Origin: Palaemon carinicauda
Lineage: Eukaryota; Arthropoda; Malacostraca; Decapoda; Palaemonidae
DNA: 64,000 nucleotides
NCBI RefSeq assembly: GCF_036898095.1
Contig: NC_090730.1
Coordinates: 29,164,481 to 29,228,480, forward strand
Direction of reading: 5' to 3'
Positions 1 through 11,760 of this stretch are shown piece by piece; within the stretch, counting starts at the first letter, position 1, and each line of letters starts with the position of its first letter. The position numbers and the translations under genes were made by a program. The notes beneath the pieces were generated by a model. The model searched no databases. It was not told the origin of the DNA and saw only the letters and a list, made by a program, of their open reading frames with translations.

Positions 1-77
1 TAAGCGTAGAAACAAAGGTAGCATTATTGTTCAATACATCATGCATAAGAAGGGTAGAAAAATACTCTTACATAGGC
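1..77. other. Unassigned left flank of element A
   Basis: This is AT-rich sequence upstream of the T-run and GGGCTC that open element A. I see no coding potential or repeat match elsewhere in the window. It is the only sequence here that could be the original host locus, and it is too short to identify. Confidence 0.4.
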
Positions 78-430
78 TTTTTTGGGCTCAGGCCATGACG
101 TCCTGATGGAAGTTCCTTCGTAGTAGCTTCCTAGGTTATATTCAACTACAGTGATATATCCCAGAGAATTTTACTTAAGGTATCCAGAATTCTAACTCCT
201 AGCGCGAATATCCCTGGCTTTCGCCTTTAGGGATATCGCATAATATCAGAGGGCGTATTCTTGACACGCCACATAGCTATCTACACCCCTAATAGCGTTT
301 ACGCTTCGAGAGGGGAAAGTGACAAGAATTGTAGGAGAGCCGTTATTAAGGCATCGCTTCTACTCCTACTACTGTTGAGCACCAGTATGACGTCACGTCC
401 GGGCGCTATCTTGCCATTCCTTCTGTTGTA
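78..430 (+). repeat. Left inverted terminal repeat of A
   Basis: From about 84 to 430 the sequence is the near-perfect reverse complement of 43950-44385, with only scattered mismatches. It includes the landmarks CCATGACGTCCTGATGGA near the tip and CTTGACACGCCACATAGC in the middle. A diverged version forms the left repeat of B at 45165. The first T-run and GGGCTC mark the element tip. In DIRS elements the left repeat normally holds the transcription start, but I see no clear core promoter. Confidence 0.88.
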
Positions 431-489
431 GCAATACTAACTCCGTGTTTCCCAGTGCTTTATCACTATTTTTGGATTACTTTACGGCT

Positions 490-564
490 ATGATGCTTTC
501 TCCAGCCTCATCTGCCTCTGGAAAGTTGAGTATTATCTTTAATTTGTATAAATGTAAGCTCTTT
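490..564 (+). pseudogene. Candidate gag exon 1 of A, splice donor lost
   Basis: A short open stretch begins with two adjacent ATG codons and reads M-L-S-P-A-S-S-A-S-G-K-L-S-I-I, ending near Y-K-C-K-L-F. The same peptide occurs in B at 45585-45656 in the same position just inside the left repeat, with mostly conservative differences. In B it ends exactly at a GTAATT donor in phase with the Cys-rich gag exon. In A the donor position reads CC instead of GT, so splicing there is probably lost. The interpretation as exon 1 is inference from the A/B comparison. Confidence 0.5.
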
Positions 565-893
565 CCAGTTTTTTCCTCGATAAAAGGTTTAATTAACGTA
601 ACGAGCTGTTGTCTAACCGGAGGCGTCATGGACGCTGGCATTCGCTATGCATGTGTCATTTAGTCAGCCAGAACGACCTTCCCGGTATATTTCGCTTTAA
701 TAAATTTAGCCATTTAGCCTTTCTAGCTAAGAAATTTTATATGCCGATAGTATCATGGTTTCGGCGATTTAGGTAACCGATCCTCACTTGTGCTAGGCTT
801 CCTAGCCTAGGCGTCTAGCCTTTACTTTCATGCATGATATAGCTTTCCTTAGGGTGATAATTTATTGAAGCTTTAGGTAATATTTTATACATA

Positions 894-2420
894 CAGTGAA
901 CCTCGTTTATCGCTGTAGATAGGTTCCAAACCCGGCCGCGATAGCTGAAAATCCGCGAAGTAGGGACACCATATTTACTTATTTATTTAACATGTATATT
1001 CAGACTTTTAAAACCTTCCCTTTACGTAGTACTGTTAACAAACTAGCCTTTAATGTACAGAACACTTAATGCATGTACTACAGTACCCTAAACTAAAACA
1101 GGCACAAATATTAAAGGCGATTTTATATCATGCGTTTCCTAAACACGCCAAAAAGCACGATAAAAATTGACAACCAATGTTTTGTTTACGTATATCTCTG
1201 ATCATAATGAAGAAACAGACGCATTTACACATCTGTGTATAGGTTAGTTTTTGCATCGACAGCAATCTTACCAAGTATTGATTATATGTTTAGTTATTAC
1301 CAATGTTTTACTTAATTTTTCTTAGGACTTCCAAATAAATTAAATGAATGCCATTTATATTATGTTTTTCTTTATGACGCCGCCTGAAACGGAAACCTTC
1401 CATTCTTTTACTGTACGCTCTATCTTTGATCGTAATAAACAAACGAAGGCATTAAACGCGCTTGATGAAAGTGATAAATAATGATATTAAAAGCTTTTAG
1501 TAAATATGTTATTAAAAATATTATTTACCGTATCTATATAAAATCCTACATACGTAGCAAAGCAGGAAAACAATTTTTTTCTTTTTTTTTTTGGCGTATA
1601 ATCAACAATAACAAACTGCCGCTAATAACCGAATGATAATTTACGATAATTCTAAACTGTTACTAAAGATGATTCTCCATTCCATATCCAAAATACTTTT
1701 CCTAACTTCAGTTATAAGTCAACTTGTACCCACCTCAATTATGAAACCATCTAAAAAAAAAAAGTAAGAGAAGAAGCAAGTACTAGGCCGATTTTTAAAG
1801 TTGTCGAACAATTAAGTTACCGCTATAACGTTCGATGTGACAGTGCGAGATTGGAGAAAGTAAGGAAAATTGAATCATGATTGATTTTCAATATAAATGA
1901 AACTTTGTGAAGCAACAAAGATTTCATTTGTTAGTGAGATAGAGGTAAGGGATGAGAGGTAGTGAAAAGTAGTCCACAGAGAGAGAGAGTGAGAGAAAGA
2001 GAGTGAGTGAGTTTTAAACGTAATAAACAAAAAAATATGATAGGTTATAACACATTGGTGCTTATGTAATATCAACTGTATAGATGGTTTGAATAAGTTA
2101 AGAAATGGTATAAACAATACTTCGTACGCGCATATTCTTGAGACCGGCAGCTAGACATCAGCTGATCTGATCACAGCCAAAAGTAAAACAAAAAGAAGTC
2201 AACAATACTCGATTTTTAAAGCACACCCGAATTTTAAAAACAAAAGTACACGCTTTCTTAATGTGCAATTAACTATTTAAAGAGTAGCAATTTTCTAGAA
2301 TAAAATGTTTCCCCAAAAAATAGTGTTTTGCTGATGAAATCAGATGCTGTATTTAATGAAAAAAGTCCGCGAAGTCGTGAATCCGTGATGGTCGAACCGC
2401 AAAGTAGCGAGGGCTTACTG
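894..2420. mobile_element. Tigger/pogo-like non-autonomous DNA transposon in A's leader
   Basis: The ends are CAGTGAACCTCG on the left and, read inward from the right, CAGTAAGCCCTCGCTAC, flanked on both sides by TA. This is the terminal sequence and TA target duplication of pogo/Tigger elements. The left 350 bases match 27440-27794 in opposite orientation, so it belongs to the same family as the 691-bp element in LINE F1. It is 1527 bp long with no transposase. Internal content is AT-rich with a short GA run near 1980 and no credible ORF. The uninterrupted leader sequence can be seen in B around 45985-46050. Confidence 0.85.
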
Positions 2421-4283
2421 TATAAGATATTACTCCATAAATTTTCCTCTTCCAAAGATAGTATTCGAGAGAGTTTCGGTGATTTAGGTAATCGATTCTC
2501 ACCGCTCCTAGGCTATTAGCCTAGGGGCTTTAGGATACTTTCATACATGTCCTCGATTGCTCTTGTATCGCCTTATTTAAGTGGAGACTGATACCTCCTA
2601 ATCTTTTATAAGTGATAATAATCTCCCTAGGAGATTTAAGTGCAATCTCTTCTCCCTCTGAGTTAGCCTAGGCTAAACCCTAGTCAGCTTTGCCTTGAAT
2701 TTCATTCGGGTAAATCTAGGCTTGGGTGTTTCTGCCCCCTCCCTTAACCGCTGATCCTGGTTTTGGTTTTGGGGTAAGAACATCAGAGTAGTCCGTCTGT
2801 GGTCGGTTGCCAACTGGCTAGGTGAATTGAATTCTCAGGTCAGGTTAGGCTACCGACGCAGGAGGCTAGACCTCCCTAGGCCTCACCTGAAGGCATTATA
2901 TGATATGATGCCTCCTCCCTGTGGCCTAGCAGACAGTCCTGTGCCAGCAGAACCTAAGCTGAAGAATTGAATTCTTCTATTGCTTGGGGGACTCCGACAC
3001 TAGACTCTGTTCCTACTGTCCAAGACGACAGCGAGGGTGCTGCCAATCTCATTCTGTATTGGGCTAGCCCTAGGCTAAGGAATCGAATTCCCTGGCCCCT
3101 TGGGATAGCTCTAATACTGGAACGGAGTCTTGTTAGGTGAGGTAGTACCTGCCGGCTCCTCCCTCACCCTACAGGACCCTCACCCCTCCTCTCTCTGTCC
3201 TTTAGTGATGGCCTAGCCTTCACATACCTTTGGCCATCATCCTACAATCGACCCTAGTGTCGGTAGGTTTTGGGATTTGCTTGGGTTCTCTGTCGGCTGC
3301 TCGGCTGTGCCAGCTGCCAGCGGAGATTCCCCACCCCTATCGAGTGTTCTTCAGTCCTCTCTTGGTCTGCCTTCTATAATCCTGCTGGCAGAGATCGGTG
3401 GGGTTGTGGTTGGATGGCAGCCTGAATGTAACATTTCCCCCTTCCATATGAAACCTCATTCCGGATGGAGGGCAGTAAGGCTGAGCCTTTACACGCCCCC
3501 TCATCCATGCTTTCTCTCTCTCTTACCACTAGTATCCTGGATCCCAACTGGCGGCGGCGATTAGGCCGCCGGCAGCCGGCTGGACTGCAGACCGCTGACA
3601 GTTTGTACTGTCGCCGGCTGGTATGGGTTGCCAACGGTCGGTGACCCACTGGCAGCCGGCGACCCGTCGGCCGCCTTCCGGCAGCTATGATGACTGCCGG
3701 CAGCCGGTCGAAAGATTGTCTGACGACATATCTCTCGCCGCCGGCTGACGGTGACCACCGGATGTTGGCGGCCTCCCGGAAGCTGGCAACCTACAATAGC
3801 CGGCGGTCTGCTGCCCACTATCACTAGAAGGCAGTACAGTACACCTTCTAACTTAAACCCAGGAACTAACATGCCGGCATATGCCGGCAGGTTCTGCAGT
3901 ATATGACTGTGCAGTGGCTAGTATAATTGCGATATAGATCATACCGCAATAAGAAAACCACTGTATAGATTGTACAGTAGCCCATACATTTCTAACCTTC
4001 ACTGTGTTTCATGGGCAGCCTATTGTGAGGCCACTTGACATACAGAAAGTGAGTTCTTTCTTTAATTTACAGTGATCACTATATTCAGTCCCCAATATTG
4101 AACTCCAGAAGACGGTGTTAAGTTACACCTCTATATATCTTGAAGGATAAAGGTCTTCTAATAATATTTCTATCCTTAGAAATACCCGGAAATTCAATTT
4201 TGAGGGAGGTCATAGCAATTGGCTGAACAGGAAACACACGTAGGTGTCTTTCCTTCTTCTTTTCTAGCTCACCTATCCTAAGC

Positions 4284-4374
<91 letters not shown>

Positions 4375-4433
4375 TGTATAATAAATGCTGTGAGATAATT
4401 CTCCGAATACTCATCTGCCTTTCCTTTCTTTAC
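2421..4433 (+). other. Leader / probable gag intron of A
   Basis: About 2 kb without a gene, alignable in patches to B at 46010-47620. A block at about 3540-3900 is packed with GCCGGC words, and the corresponding block in B (46720-47220) carries the same kind of motif although the surrounding sequence has diverged. If the proposed exon 1 is right, this stretch is intron. Short ORFs here are not shared between A and B and I do not call them. Confidence 0.6.
4286..4371. repeat. (AT)n microsatellite
   Basis: An uninterrupted AT dinucleotide run of about 85 bases just upstream of the gag splice acceptor of A. It is absent at the same place in B, so it expanded after the copies split. Confidence 0.97.
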
Positions 4434-4435
4434 AG
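4422..4435 (+). other. Conserved 3' splice acceptor before gag exon 2 (A)
   Basis: A pyrimidine tract runs into TTTACAG directly before GAGGACCATCC. The identical arrangement is at 47611-47623 in B. The in-frame sequence upstream reaches a TGA near 4391 with no ATG, so the Cys-rich gag segment in A cannot start locally. Confidence 0.6.
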
Positions 4436-6365
4436 GAGGACCATCCCAAGTGTGGGAACCGTTTCTGTAATGTCCGCAGTAAGAACTTCTGCGGCCATGG
4501 ACTGTGCAGGACGCACGCGGGCTGCGCAGCGACATCAGGTTCTCTGAAGTATTGGGACCCCCAGGTATGTGATGTATGCTCAAATCTGGTTACTGAGGCT
4601 TTTGATGATCAAAAGTCGACTGAGTCAAGGGATGCAGCAAGAGAGAAGCTGCGTAAGTGGGTCAGGGATTTTCAGAACACCACCGGGTCATACCTTCCTA
4701 ACAAAAAAATGAGGGCCTGTCTTTTCCGTAGGGCATCTTCGGATGCAGTCATCCTGCAACCTTACGCAGAGATCCCCCTTGTCCAGATTCCGGTAGAATC
4801 TGACGTATCGGATGCCATGAAGGATTTCCAGCTAGAAGACAACATGTCAGTTATTTCGGAAGACACTGAACGTAGTCTTCAAGCCGTAGACCAGGAGCAA
4901 GAGTCTGTGTTGCCTCCTGAGTCCAACGATGAAAGAACCGGAATAGTTTCGGTTTCCTCAGCTCCGGTGGCAGAGCCCGTCCCCTCGACCTCCTCTGCCC
5001 CTCACCTGGCTGACATAAGCCAAACCTTAACCTTTATCCTGTCTATGTTTCAGGATATGAAGGAGGAGTCTACCGAGAATGAAGCTGTGCTTAGGTCAGA
5101 GATGCACCAACTCGTAGCTTCTTGTATAGCTCCGAAGAAGCTAAACTTGAAGGACCTTCCTGCTTTCTCGGACATCAACCCATGGAGGCATGCTGAGCAC
5201 ATGCCCATGTCAGGAGGTACGATCTTCCTCTCTGACAAGCTGGGCACAGTCCCAGTGGAAGATGTGGAATTCTGGCCCAGCAAAGGGGCCTACCCAGACT
5301 GCTATGTTCGTCTGAGGACGGAGCCTCCTTCGAAAGAGGAGACAGAGCCGAAAGAGGTCATAATCCTTGACCTTCCAAAGCTCAGGCCTTGTTTACAAGC
5401 ACGCTGAAGGAGAGGGCCTTCACTAGTTCCAAAGTGCCAGCTCTGAGTAAAAAGCACCCATCCTTTGTTGCCTCTTCTACCCGTGCCTTCCCCTTTATGG
5501 AAAAAGGGTTTAAGGCAGTCGAGGCGGGTAAACCTTGTCCCACACTCGAAGAGTGTAGGCTGTTCTTCCTTGCCCTACCATCAAATGATGCGGACTGGAA
5601 GGACGTGTTTAGTACCTTCTCAGTTGGGAAGTTGGAGGCCGACATTGCCGGACGTCAGTTCGGAGAAGACCTCCCTAAGTTGTCAGACTTCCACCTGCGA
5701 AGGGAGCAGGAAACAAAGGAAAGACTTGCCGCCTCAATGTTTCTTCAGACTGGACTGGAGACAAGGGAAAGCGTCTCCCCAGCCCCAGACATGTACATGG
5801 TCTTTGCCAAGGCTCACCTGGCAACAGTCATCAAAGACCTGTACAACTTTATCAAAGCCAGACAGGCTTGTAGAGAGTTCGTGTTCGCCTCGGCTGCAGT
5901 GGGCACGAACCAAGGAAGTTGATATCTTCTGGGGAAAAGACCTCTTCCTAAGTGAAGTGGTCAAAGAGGTTGTTGACAAAGCTGCCACGGAGAATAGAAA
6001 TCTTCTCCAAAAGTGCGGTTTGTTGACAAAAAGAAAGTCTTCACCAGATGAGGGTCCCCAACCCAAAAGGAAGACTAAGAGACCAAGAGCGCCCTCTCGC
6101 CCCCCTAGACAACAACAACAATTTCCCGTGGCCATGGTGTCCAAGACTGTGGCACAGCCACCCACTACGTACCAATTGGTACCCCAGCAACTAGCGACAC
6201 AGCTGCCTGTTTTTACCCCGACCTTTGAAAGACAATCCACAACCTTTCGGCCGAAGTCTCGAGGTTCTTTTCGAGGCTCCTCTAGATGCCCCTCAAGAGG
6301 CAGGGGGGGGCAACAAGGGTGGACGTGGCCAAGGAGGTAAGTCCTCCACCCAGCACTCCAAGTGA
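4436..6365 (+). pseudogene. gag of A, frameshifted
   Basis: Gag is the RNA-binding and particle-forming protein of the element. The 5' end encodes a Cys/His-rich module with pairs resembling zinc ligands (KCGNRFC, NFCGHGLC, CDVCSNL). This is followed by an acidic linker and a conserved core with WRHAEHMPM and EFWPSKGAYPDCYVRLR. A basic Q/R/G-rich tail lies near 6030-6320 (RGSFRGSSRCPSRGRGG), like an RGG RNA-binding tail. Compared with B there are single-base losses near 5398 and near 5900 and a G-run length change near 6305, so the protein is in at least three frames. No in-frame ATG precedes the Cys-rich module. Confidence 0.8.
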
Positions 6366-6366
6366 G

Positions 6367-7683
6367 ATGCTTCCGGTAGGAGGGAGACTTTTCTCTTTCC
6401 GGGATCTTTGGACCTTCGATCCCTGGGTCCACAGCCTGATCAAGAACGGACTGGGTTGGAGCTGGAACACAACTCCACCAACTTTTCCTCAATTCTTCCA
6501 ACACTCAACCTCATTCTGGAAGGATATGTCCAAGAACTCTTAGACAAGAGAGTCATAAGGAGAGCAAAGTCCGTCAAGTTCCAGGGAAGGCTGTTTTGTG
6601 TTCCGAAGAAGGACTCAGAAAAACTCAGTCATTCTGGACTTGTTGCCACTCAACAAGTTCATAGTGAACCACAAGTTCAGGATGCTTACTCTTCAACACA
6701 TAAGGACCCTACTGCCGAAGCAGGCATGCACAGTCTCCATAGACATGGCGGACGCATATTGGCATGTCCCAATCAATCGACAAGTTTCCTCCTACCTAGG
6801 ATTCAAGCTGCAAAAGAGACAATACATCTTCAGAGCCATGGCCTTCAGACTAAACATAGCCCCAAGGGTATTCACAAAGCTTGCAAACGCAGTCATTCGT
6901 CAACTACGCCTAAAGGGAGTTCAGGTGATTGCCTACCTGGACGACTGGCTGGTGTGGGCAGCATCCGAAGCAGAATGCACGCAAGCCTCCAAGGAAGTGA
7001 TCCAGTTCCTGGAACATCTAGGATTCAAGATCAACTTGGAAAAGTCTCGACTATCTCCAGCTCAAAAGTTTCAATGGCTGGGCGTTCATTGGAACTTACA
7101 GTCACACCGCCTCTCCCTTCCATCAAAGAAGAGGAGAGAGATAGCGGGATCTATCAAGAGACTTCTACGATCTGACAGGATATCAAGACGGCAACAGGAG
7201 AGGGTACTGGGCTCTCTCCAGTTTGCCTCAGTGACAGACCCAGTGCTGAGAGCACAATTAAAGGATGCATCAGGAGTCTGGGGAAGATACACATCAAACG
7301 CTCGAAGAGATCTAACAAGACCGATACCAACTCATCTGCGATCACTTCTCAAGCCATGGTCGGAGGCCAAGTACCTAAAGAAGAAGGTACCCTTGCAACC
7401 ACCTCCACCCTCGTTCACCGTTCACACGGATGCCTCAAAGGAAGGATGGGGAGGCCACTCTCAGCAACGGAAAGTCCAAGGAATCTGGTCCTCCCTCTTC
7501 AAGGCCTTCCACATCAACATTCTGGAAGCCATGGCAGTTTTTCTATTGCTGAAGAAACTGAAGCTTCGCTGCTCGATCCACATCAGACTGGTCCTGGACA
7601 GCGAAGTGATAATGAGATGTCTAAACCGACAAGGTTCAAGATCGCCCAAATCAACCAAGTGATGTTGGCCATCCTCCGCCATT
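6367..7683 (+). pseudogene. RT-RNase H of A, frameshifted and 3' truncated
   Basis: The likely start is the ATG one base after a TGA in the word AAGTGAGATG, an arrangement shared with B. The N-terminal RT segment contains VIRRAKSVKFQGRLFCVPKK. The fingers and palm follow with ILDLLPLNKF, YWHVPIN and the active site AYLDDWLVW near 6935-6960. RNase H follows with VHTDASKEGWGG, NILEAMAVF and LVLDSEVIM. A one-base loss near 6510 is private to A. The +1 shift at 6618-6630 is shared with B. Similarity to B stops at about 7683, before the last RNase H motif, where the sequence becomes the repeat region of D's gag. Confidence 0.85.
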
Positions 7684-7699
7684 GAGGTTTCGGAGATAG

Positions 7700-10180
7700 C
7701 TCGTCAGCGCTCTCCTGCTACTGCTGATATAGTGCGGCAGCGCTTACCTGCGCGCCAGCGCGCACCTGCTGCCGTCGTTGCTGATAAAGCGCGTCAGCAC
7801 TCACCTGTGCGCCAGCGCGCACCTTTTGCCAATGTTCCTGTTAAAGCGCGCCAGCGCTCTTCTACGAGCCAGCGCTCACCTGCAAGCCAGCGCGCCCTTA
7901 ACCTACTGCGCGCCTTGTGCGCTAACGTTCTCCTGCGTGCCAGCGCTCACCAACGCGCCAAGGCTCTCCTGCGCGCTAACAATCTCTTGCGCGCCCCCGA
8001 TCTTCGGATCTGGGTGCAGTAGGGATGTTTAAGGCTTCCCCTACTCGCCAGCGTGCCGTCTGCCTTCACCTGCGCGCCATCCCTCGCCAGCGCGCAATCG
8101 CTCGCAGTCACCTATACGCGCCCATGCCCATCTCCCACAGCAGTGATGCATCGCCAGCCTGATGTGCGCCCACAAGAAGCGCGCCAACGTACGCAGGGTC
8201 CAGCTGCGCGCCCAACGACATCTTCTAGAGCGCACGATCCCTCGCCCACACGGGCTCTTCATCCTGATCCTGCGCGCGTGAACATTCACCCTCGCGCGCG
8301 AGCGCGCAATCTGTTTCCTGCGCACCCTCTGATGAGGGGGAAAGGTTCCAGAAAGGTCCAGGGACATTTCTTCTTTGTCTTCTTTTTCTTTGCAGGGGAA
8401 CCCCCTTGGAAACTCCTCCCAGGGATCGGTCGATCCCTGTCCCTCCAGAGGGAGTGTCTGACAGCGCAGCCGTCAGCCAGCAGCCTTGGTTTGGGGCACT
8501 GATCAGAGCGGTCATGCAGGCTTTTAAGCCTGTTCTCTCTGAACTGGGCCACAAATCCTTGGCGGCGTCTACTCCCCTGAAGAGAAAAAGAGGAGTTTCG
8601 GACACGGTGACTTCGCCGAGAACTAAGCTGTCTCCTCGTAAGCCTCCGAGGCAGGCCCCCTCCCCCCCAAACTTTTTCTCCCTCCACTTCGGACCCCTTC
8701 GGACGAGGATTTCCCGTCCTCAGGGGAGTCACGTGAGGTGAGGCATTCCCCTATCGCACTAATGAGGGAAACCCCACTTCGCGCTGGAAAGTCTTCTCGG
8801 GTAGGGGCGAAGAAGAGCCTACCTCCGATGTTGTTGGAGTCCTGCATCCCTCCCAGGAGGGAGTCGAAGGACTCCAAGGCAGTACCAAAGTCCTCGTCTA
8901 GACTTAGATCGGAGCCAGCCAGTCACTTGGAGAACATCCGCGAGTCTCCCCAAGAAGAGCCTTTGGGGACAGGAGACTTCGCTGCTAGTCCTTCAGGAGG
9001 AGAGCTGCAGGAGTCAGTACATGCGTTTTGGCAGGTTCTGACCCTTATGAGGACTCTCAATGGGTTTGCTGACCCAGAGATTCCTCCTTGAGAGGGCAAA
9101 GACACTGTCTTGGACCGAGTGTTTGGGACTCAAAAACCCTCTAAGGCCAGTGCAGCTTTGCCCTGGTCTCAAGGGGTTAAAAGTGCCAGGGACAAGATCG
9201 CCGTCCAGCTATCCGAGCTAGCCTCCTCCAGCCGATCCAGTGCCGGCAACAAGCTTCTCCCACCTCCTCGTGTACAGCAGAGAAGGTATTTCGAGATCTT
9301 AGAGGAGTCTAGTTTAGCTCTTCCCCTTCACCATTCATTGGAAGAGCTTACAAGGGGAGTCCCTCTTGAGAGAGACTCCAACTGGCAGGTCTCATTCTCG
9401 GCGACTGAGATCCTTAATCAGGAGAAGGTTGCGAAGTGTGCCATGCAGGCCACTTCGTGGCTGGATATCTGGTTAGGGACCTTAGGTATCCTGATACGTT
9501 CGGAGGATTTATCCAAAGAACGTACTAGGAAAGGAGACCTTAGGAGACCTTTTTACACTCAGGCACTCGCACGATCGAGTTTCTGGCCCACCAAGTCTCG
9601 AACTTGTGGGCAAACACCATCCTGAAACGTCGGGATGCGGTGGCTGAGAGATTCCATCAGAAGGTCCCTAGCACCGAGATAAGCAGGCTCAGACATTCTT
9701 CCGTGATGGGAACGAACCTGTTTGAGCCTAAGGACGTGGAGCATGCCGCTGAGAGGTGGAGGAAGTCCCACCAAAACTCCCTCCTACATAGGGCTTTGAC
9801 ATCCAAGCCCTATAAATCTCCAGCACCCCTGCAGCCCCGTCCTACCAAGACCACGAAACCGACAACGGCAGCGAAGACAGTGGTGTCTAAGCCCTTTCCT
9901 GTCAAGGACAGCTCTCCAGGGGAGGGAGCAGCCGAGGCCGCAAACGCTAGGATTGGCAATACCCCTGCATGTCCACCAGTGGGGGGATGCCTTCAAAGTT
10001 GCACAGACAGGTGGCAGCAACTCTGGGCCGATTCCTGGACGATTTCCGTAATCAGTCAGGGATATCGCGTCCCGTTCACAACATCTCTACCTCCCCTGAC
10101 AACGAATCCAGTGTCATTGAGCTCCCTTGCCATGGGATCAGCAAGGGGGCAAGCCCTTCGGCAAAAGTCCAGACCATGTT
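7700..10180 (+). pseudogene. gag of D, 5'-truncated with stops and frameshifts
   Basis: The 5' part (7700-8330) is GC-rich repeat sequence of the RQRSP type, degraded so that frames change often. Next comes a conserved segment at 8406-9091 containing QQPWFGALIRAVMQAFKP and LLESCIPPRRESKDSK. The core at 9110-9770 contains ALPWSQGVKSARDK, RYFEILEESSLALPLHH and RLRHSSVMGTNLFEPKD. A TGA near 9088 lies where C reads through with Arg. In C a stop separates gag from RT, but D's last gag frame runs directly into RT N-terminal sequence because a short segment is missing near 9915. A pyrimidine tract ending TTTGCAG precedes 8398. Confidence 0.75.
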
Positions 10181-11760
10181 GAAGAAGGGCGCTCTCTAGG
10201 AGGTACTCGACGGGTCCCCAGGCTTCTTCAGTCGACTCTTTCTTGTAAAGAAGGCGTCTGGAGGCTGGAGACCAGTCATCGACCTCTCGGCTCTGAACAA
10301 GTTTGTCAAACAAACTCCGTTTAGCATGGAGACCGCAGACACGGTTAGACTTGCAGTGAGACCTCAAGATTTCATGTGCACACTGGATCTGAAGGATGCG
10401 TACTTCCAGATCCAATCCATCCGTCTTCAAGGAAGTACTTAAGATTCAGCCTAGACAACAAGGAGTACCAGTTCAAGGTGCTGTGTTTTGGTCTTTCCAC
10501 AGTACCACAGGTTTTCACCAGAGTGTTCACCCTAATATTGTCATGGGCACACAGGATCGGCATCCGTCTCCTCCGTTATCTGGAGGACCGGCTGATCCTA
10601 GCAGACTCGGAGTCATCCCTTCTTCGACGCCAAGACAAACTTCTGGGACTTTGCCAGGATCTGGGGATCATGGTAAATCTCGAGAAGTCCTCTCTGCTTC
10701 CCACTCAAAGACTGGTATACCTAGGCATGATTATAGACACTGAATCTCCACAAAGCCTTCCCATCTGATGACAGGATGGCAAGGCTGAGGAAGGTCGCAA
10801 GCCCTTTTCTCAGACGAGAAGAGCTTCCAGCCCAATCATGATTACGTCTCCTTGGTCACCTCTCACCTTTGGCTCGTCTAGTTCCCAACGGTCGCTTCAG
10901 GATGAGATCCCTCCAGTGGCGACTCAAGCCTCGGTAGAATCAAGGTTACGATTCACCGGACGTCATGATCTCTATGGGACCTGCGGATTGGACGGACCTC
11001 GAGTGGTGGGTGACAGGCGAGAACTTACAAAGAGGAGTGGACCTTCTCGTCCTCCCCCAGATTTGATGCTGTTTTCGGACGCCTCAAAGAAAGGGTGGGG
11101 GGCCCATGTTATACACCACAGGACCTCAGGCGTGTGGTCAGAATCAGAAAAGTGCCTCCATATAAATCTTCTAGAGATGAAGGCCGTTTTCTTGGCCCTT
11201 CAGTAGTTCCAACAATACCTGGCAGGTCACTCTGTGGTGGTGATGAGTGACAACACCACAGTAGTGTCTTACATCAACAAGCAAGGAGGTACCTTTTCGA
11301 AGCAGCTATCCCATCTTGCAGTAGAGATACTGAGGTGGAACGAAGTCCACTCGATTCCACTATCGGCACGCTTCATTCCAGGCAAGAGGAATGTGCTCGC
11401 TGACAATCTGAGCAGAGCGTCTCAGATAGTGAGTACCGAGCGGTCTTTAGATCATCTAGTAGCCAACAAAGTCCTGACTTTGTGGGGTTCCCTGACTGTG
11501 GATCTATTTGCGACAGCTTTGAACTTCAAGCTTCCACTATACTGCTCCCCAGTCCCAGATCCCAAGGCAAGATGTGGCAAGATGCCTTCCAACAACTGTG
11601 GGACAACATCGACGTGTACGCCTTTCCCCCATTCTGTCTGATGAGGAGGGTGCTCAACAAGACCAGAATATCGGTCAATCTTTCAATGATCCTCATGGCT
11701 CTGCTACAGTATGCCATCACGCGGAATGGTTTCCGGACCTTCTGCAACTCCTAACGGAAC
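9980..11760 (+). pseudogene. RT - RNase H - methyltransferase-like ORF of D
   Basis: RT motifs are FLVKKASGGWRPVIDLSALN, LDLKDAYFQI and CFGLSTVPQVFTRV. The palm active site reads YLED at about 10580 instead of YLDD, which would remove a metal-binding Asp. RNase H shows MLFSDASKKGWG, NLLEMKAV, VVMSDNTTVV and VLADNLSRAS. The methyltransferase-like domain follows with VDLFATALNFKLPLYCSP. Stops occur at 10197, 10441 and 11206, and frameshifts near 10415 and 10745. It overlaps the start of YR, as is usual in DIRS elements. Confidence 0.82.

Larger units (their letters stand above)
78..7683 (+). mobile_element. DIRS retrotransposon A (family 1), 5' portion
   Basis: Seen: a left inverted repeat, long leader, gag, RT and most of RNase H. 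The sequence stops matching sister copy B inside the RNase H / YR junction region at about 7683. Its right inverted repeat lies 36 kb downstream at 43935-44392 and matches A's left end base for base far better than it matches B's. Known of the family: DIRS elements encode Gag, RT-RNase H-methyltransferase and a tyrosine recombinase. Inferred: A was the original resident into which D and E inserted, and a deletion later removed its YR end together with the 5' end of D. A 1.5-kb DNA transposon sits in its leader. Confidence 0.85.

Noticed and set aside
3277..3872. Short ORFs in the GCCGGC-rich leader
   Set aside because: They are not shared with B, and the motif composition explains their openness.
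4278..4583. Minus-strand ORF with IYIYIY tail
   Set aside because: It is created by the (AT)n run. The same artefact appears at 27097-27617.
5734..6504. 256-codon minus-strand ORF opposite gag of A
   Set aside because: It is a shadow of the gag and RT codons with no family resemblance. B has only a shorter counterpart.
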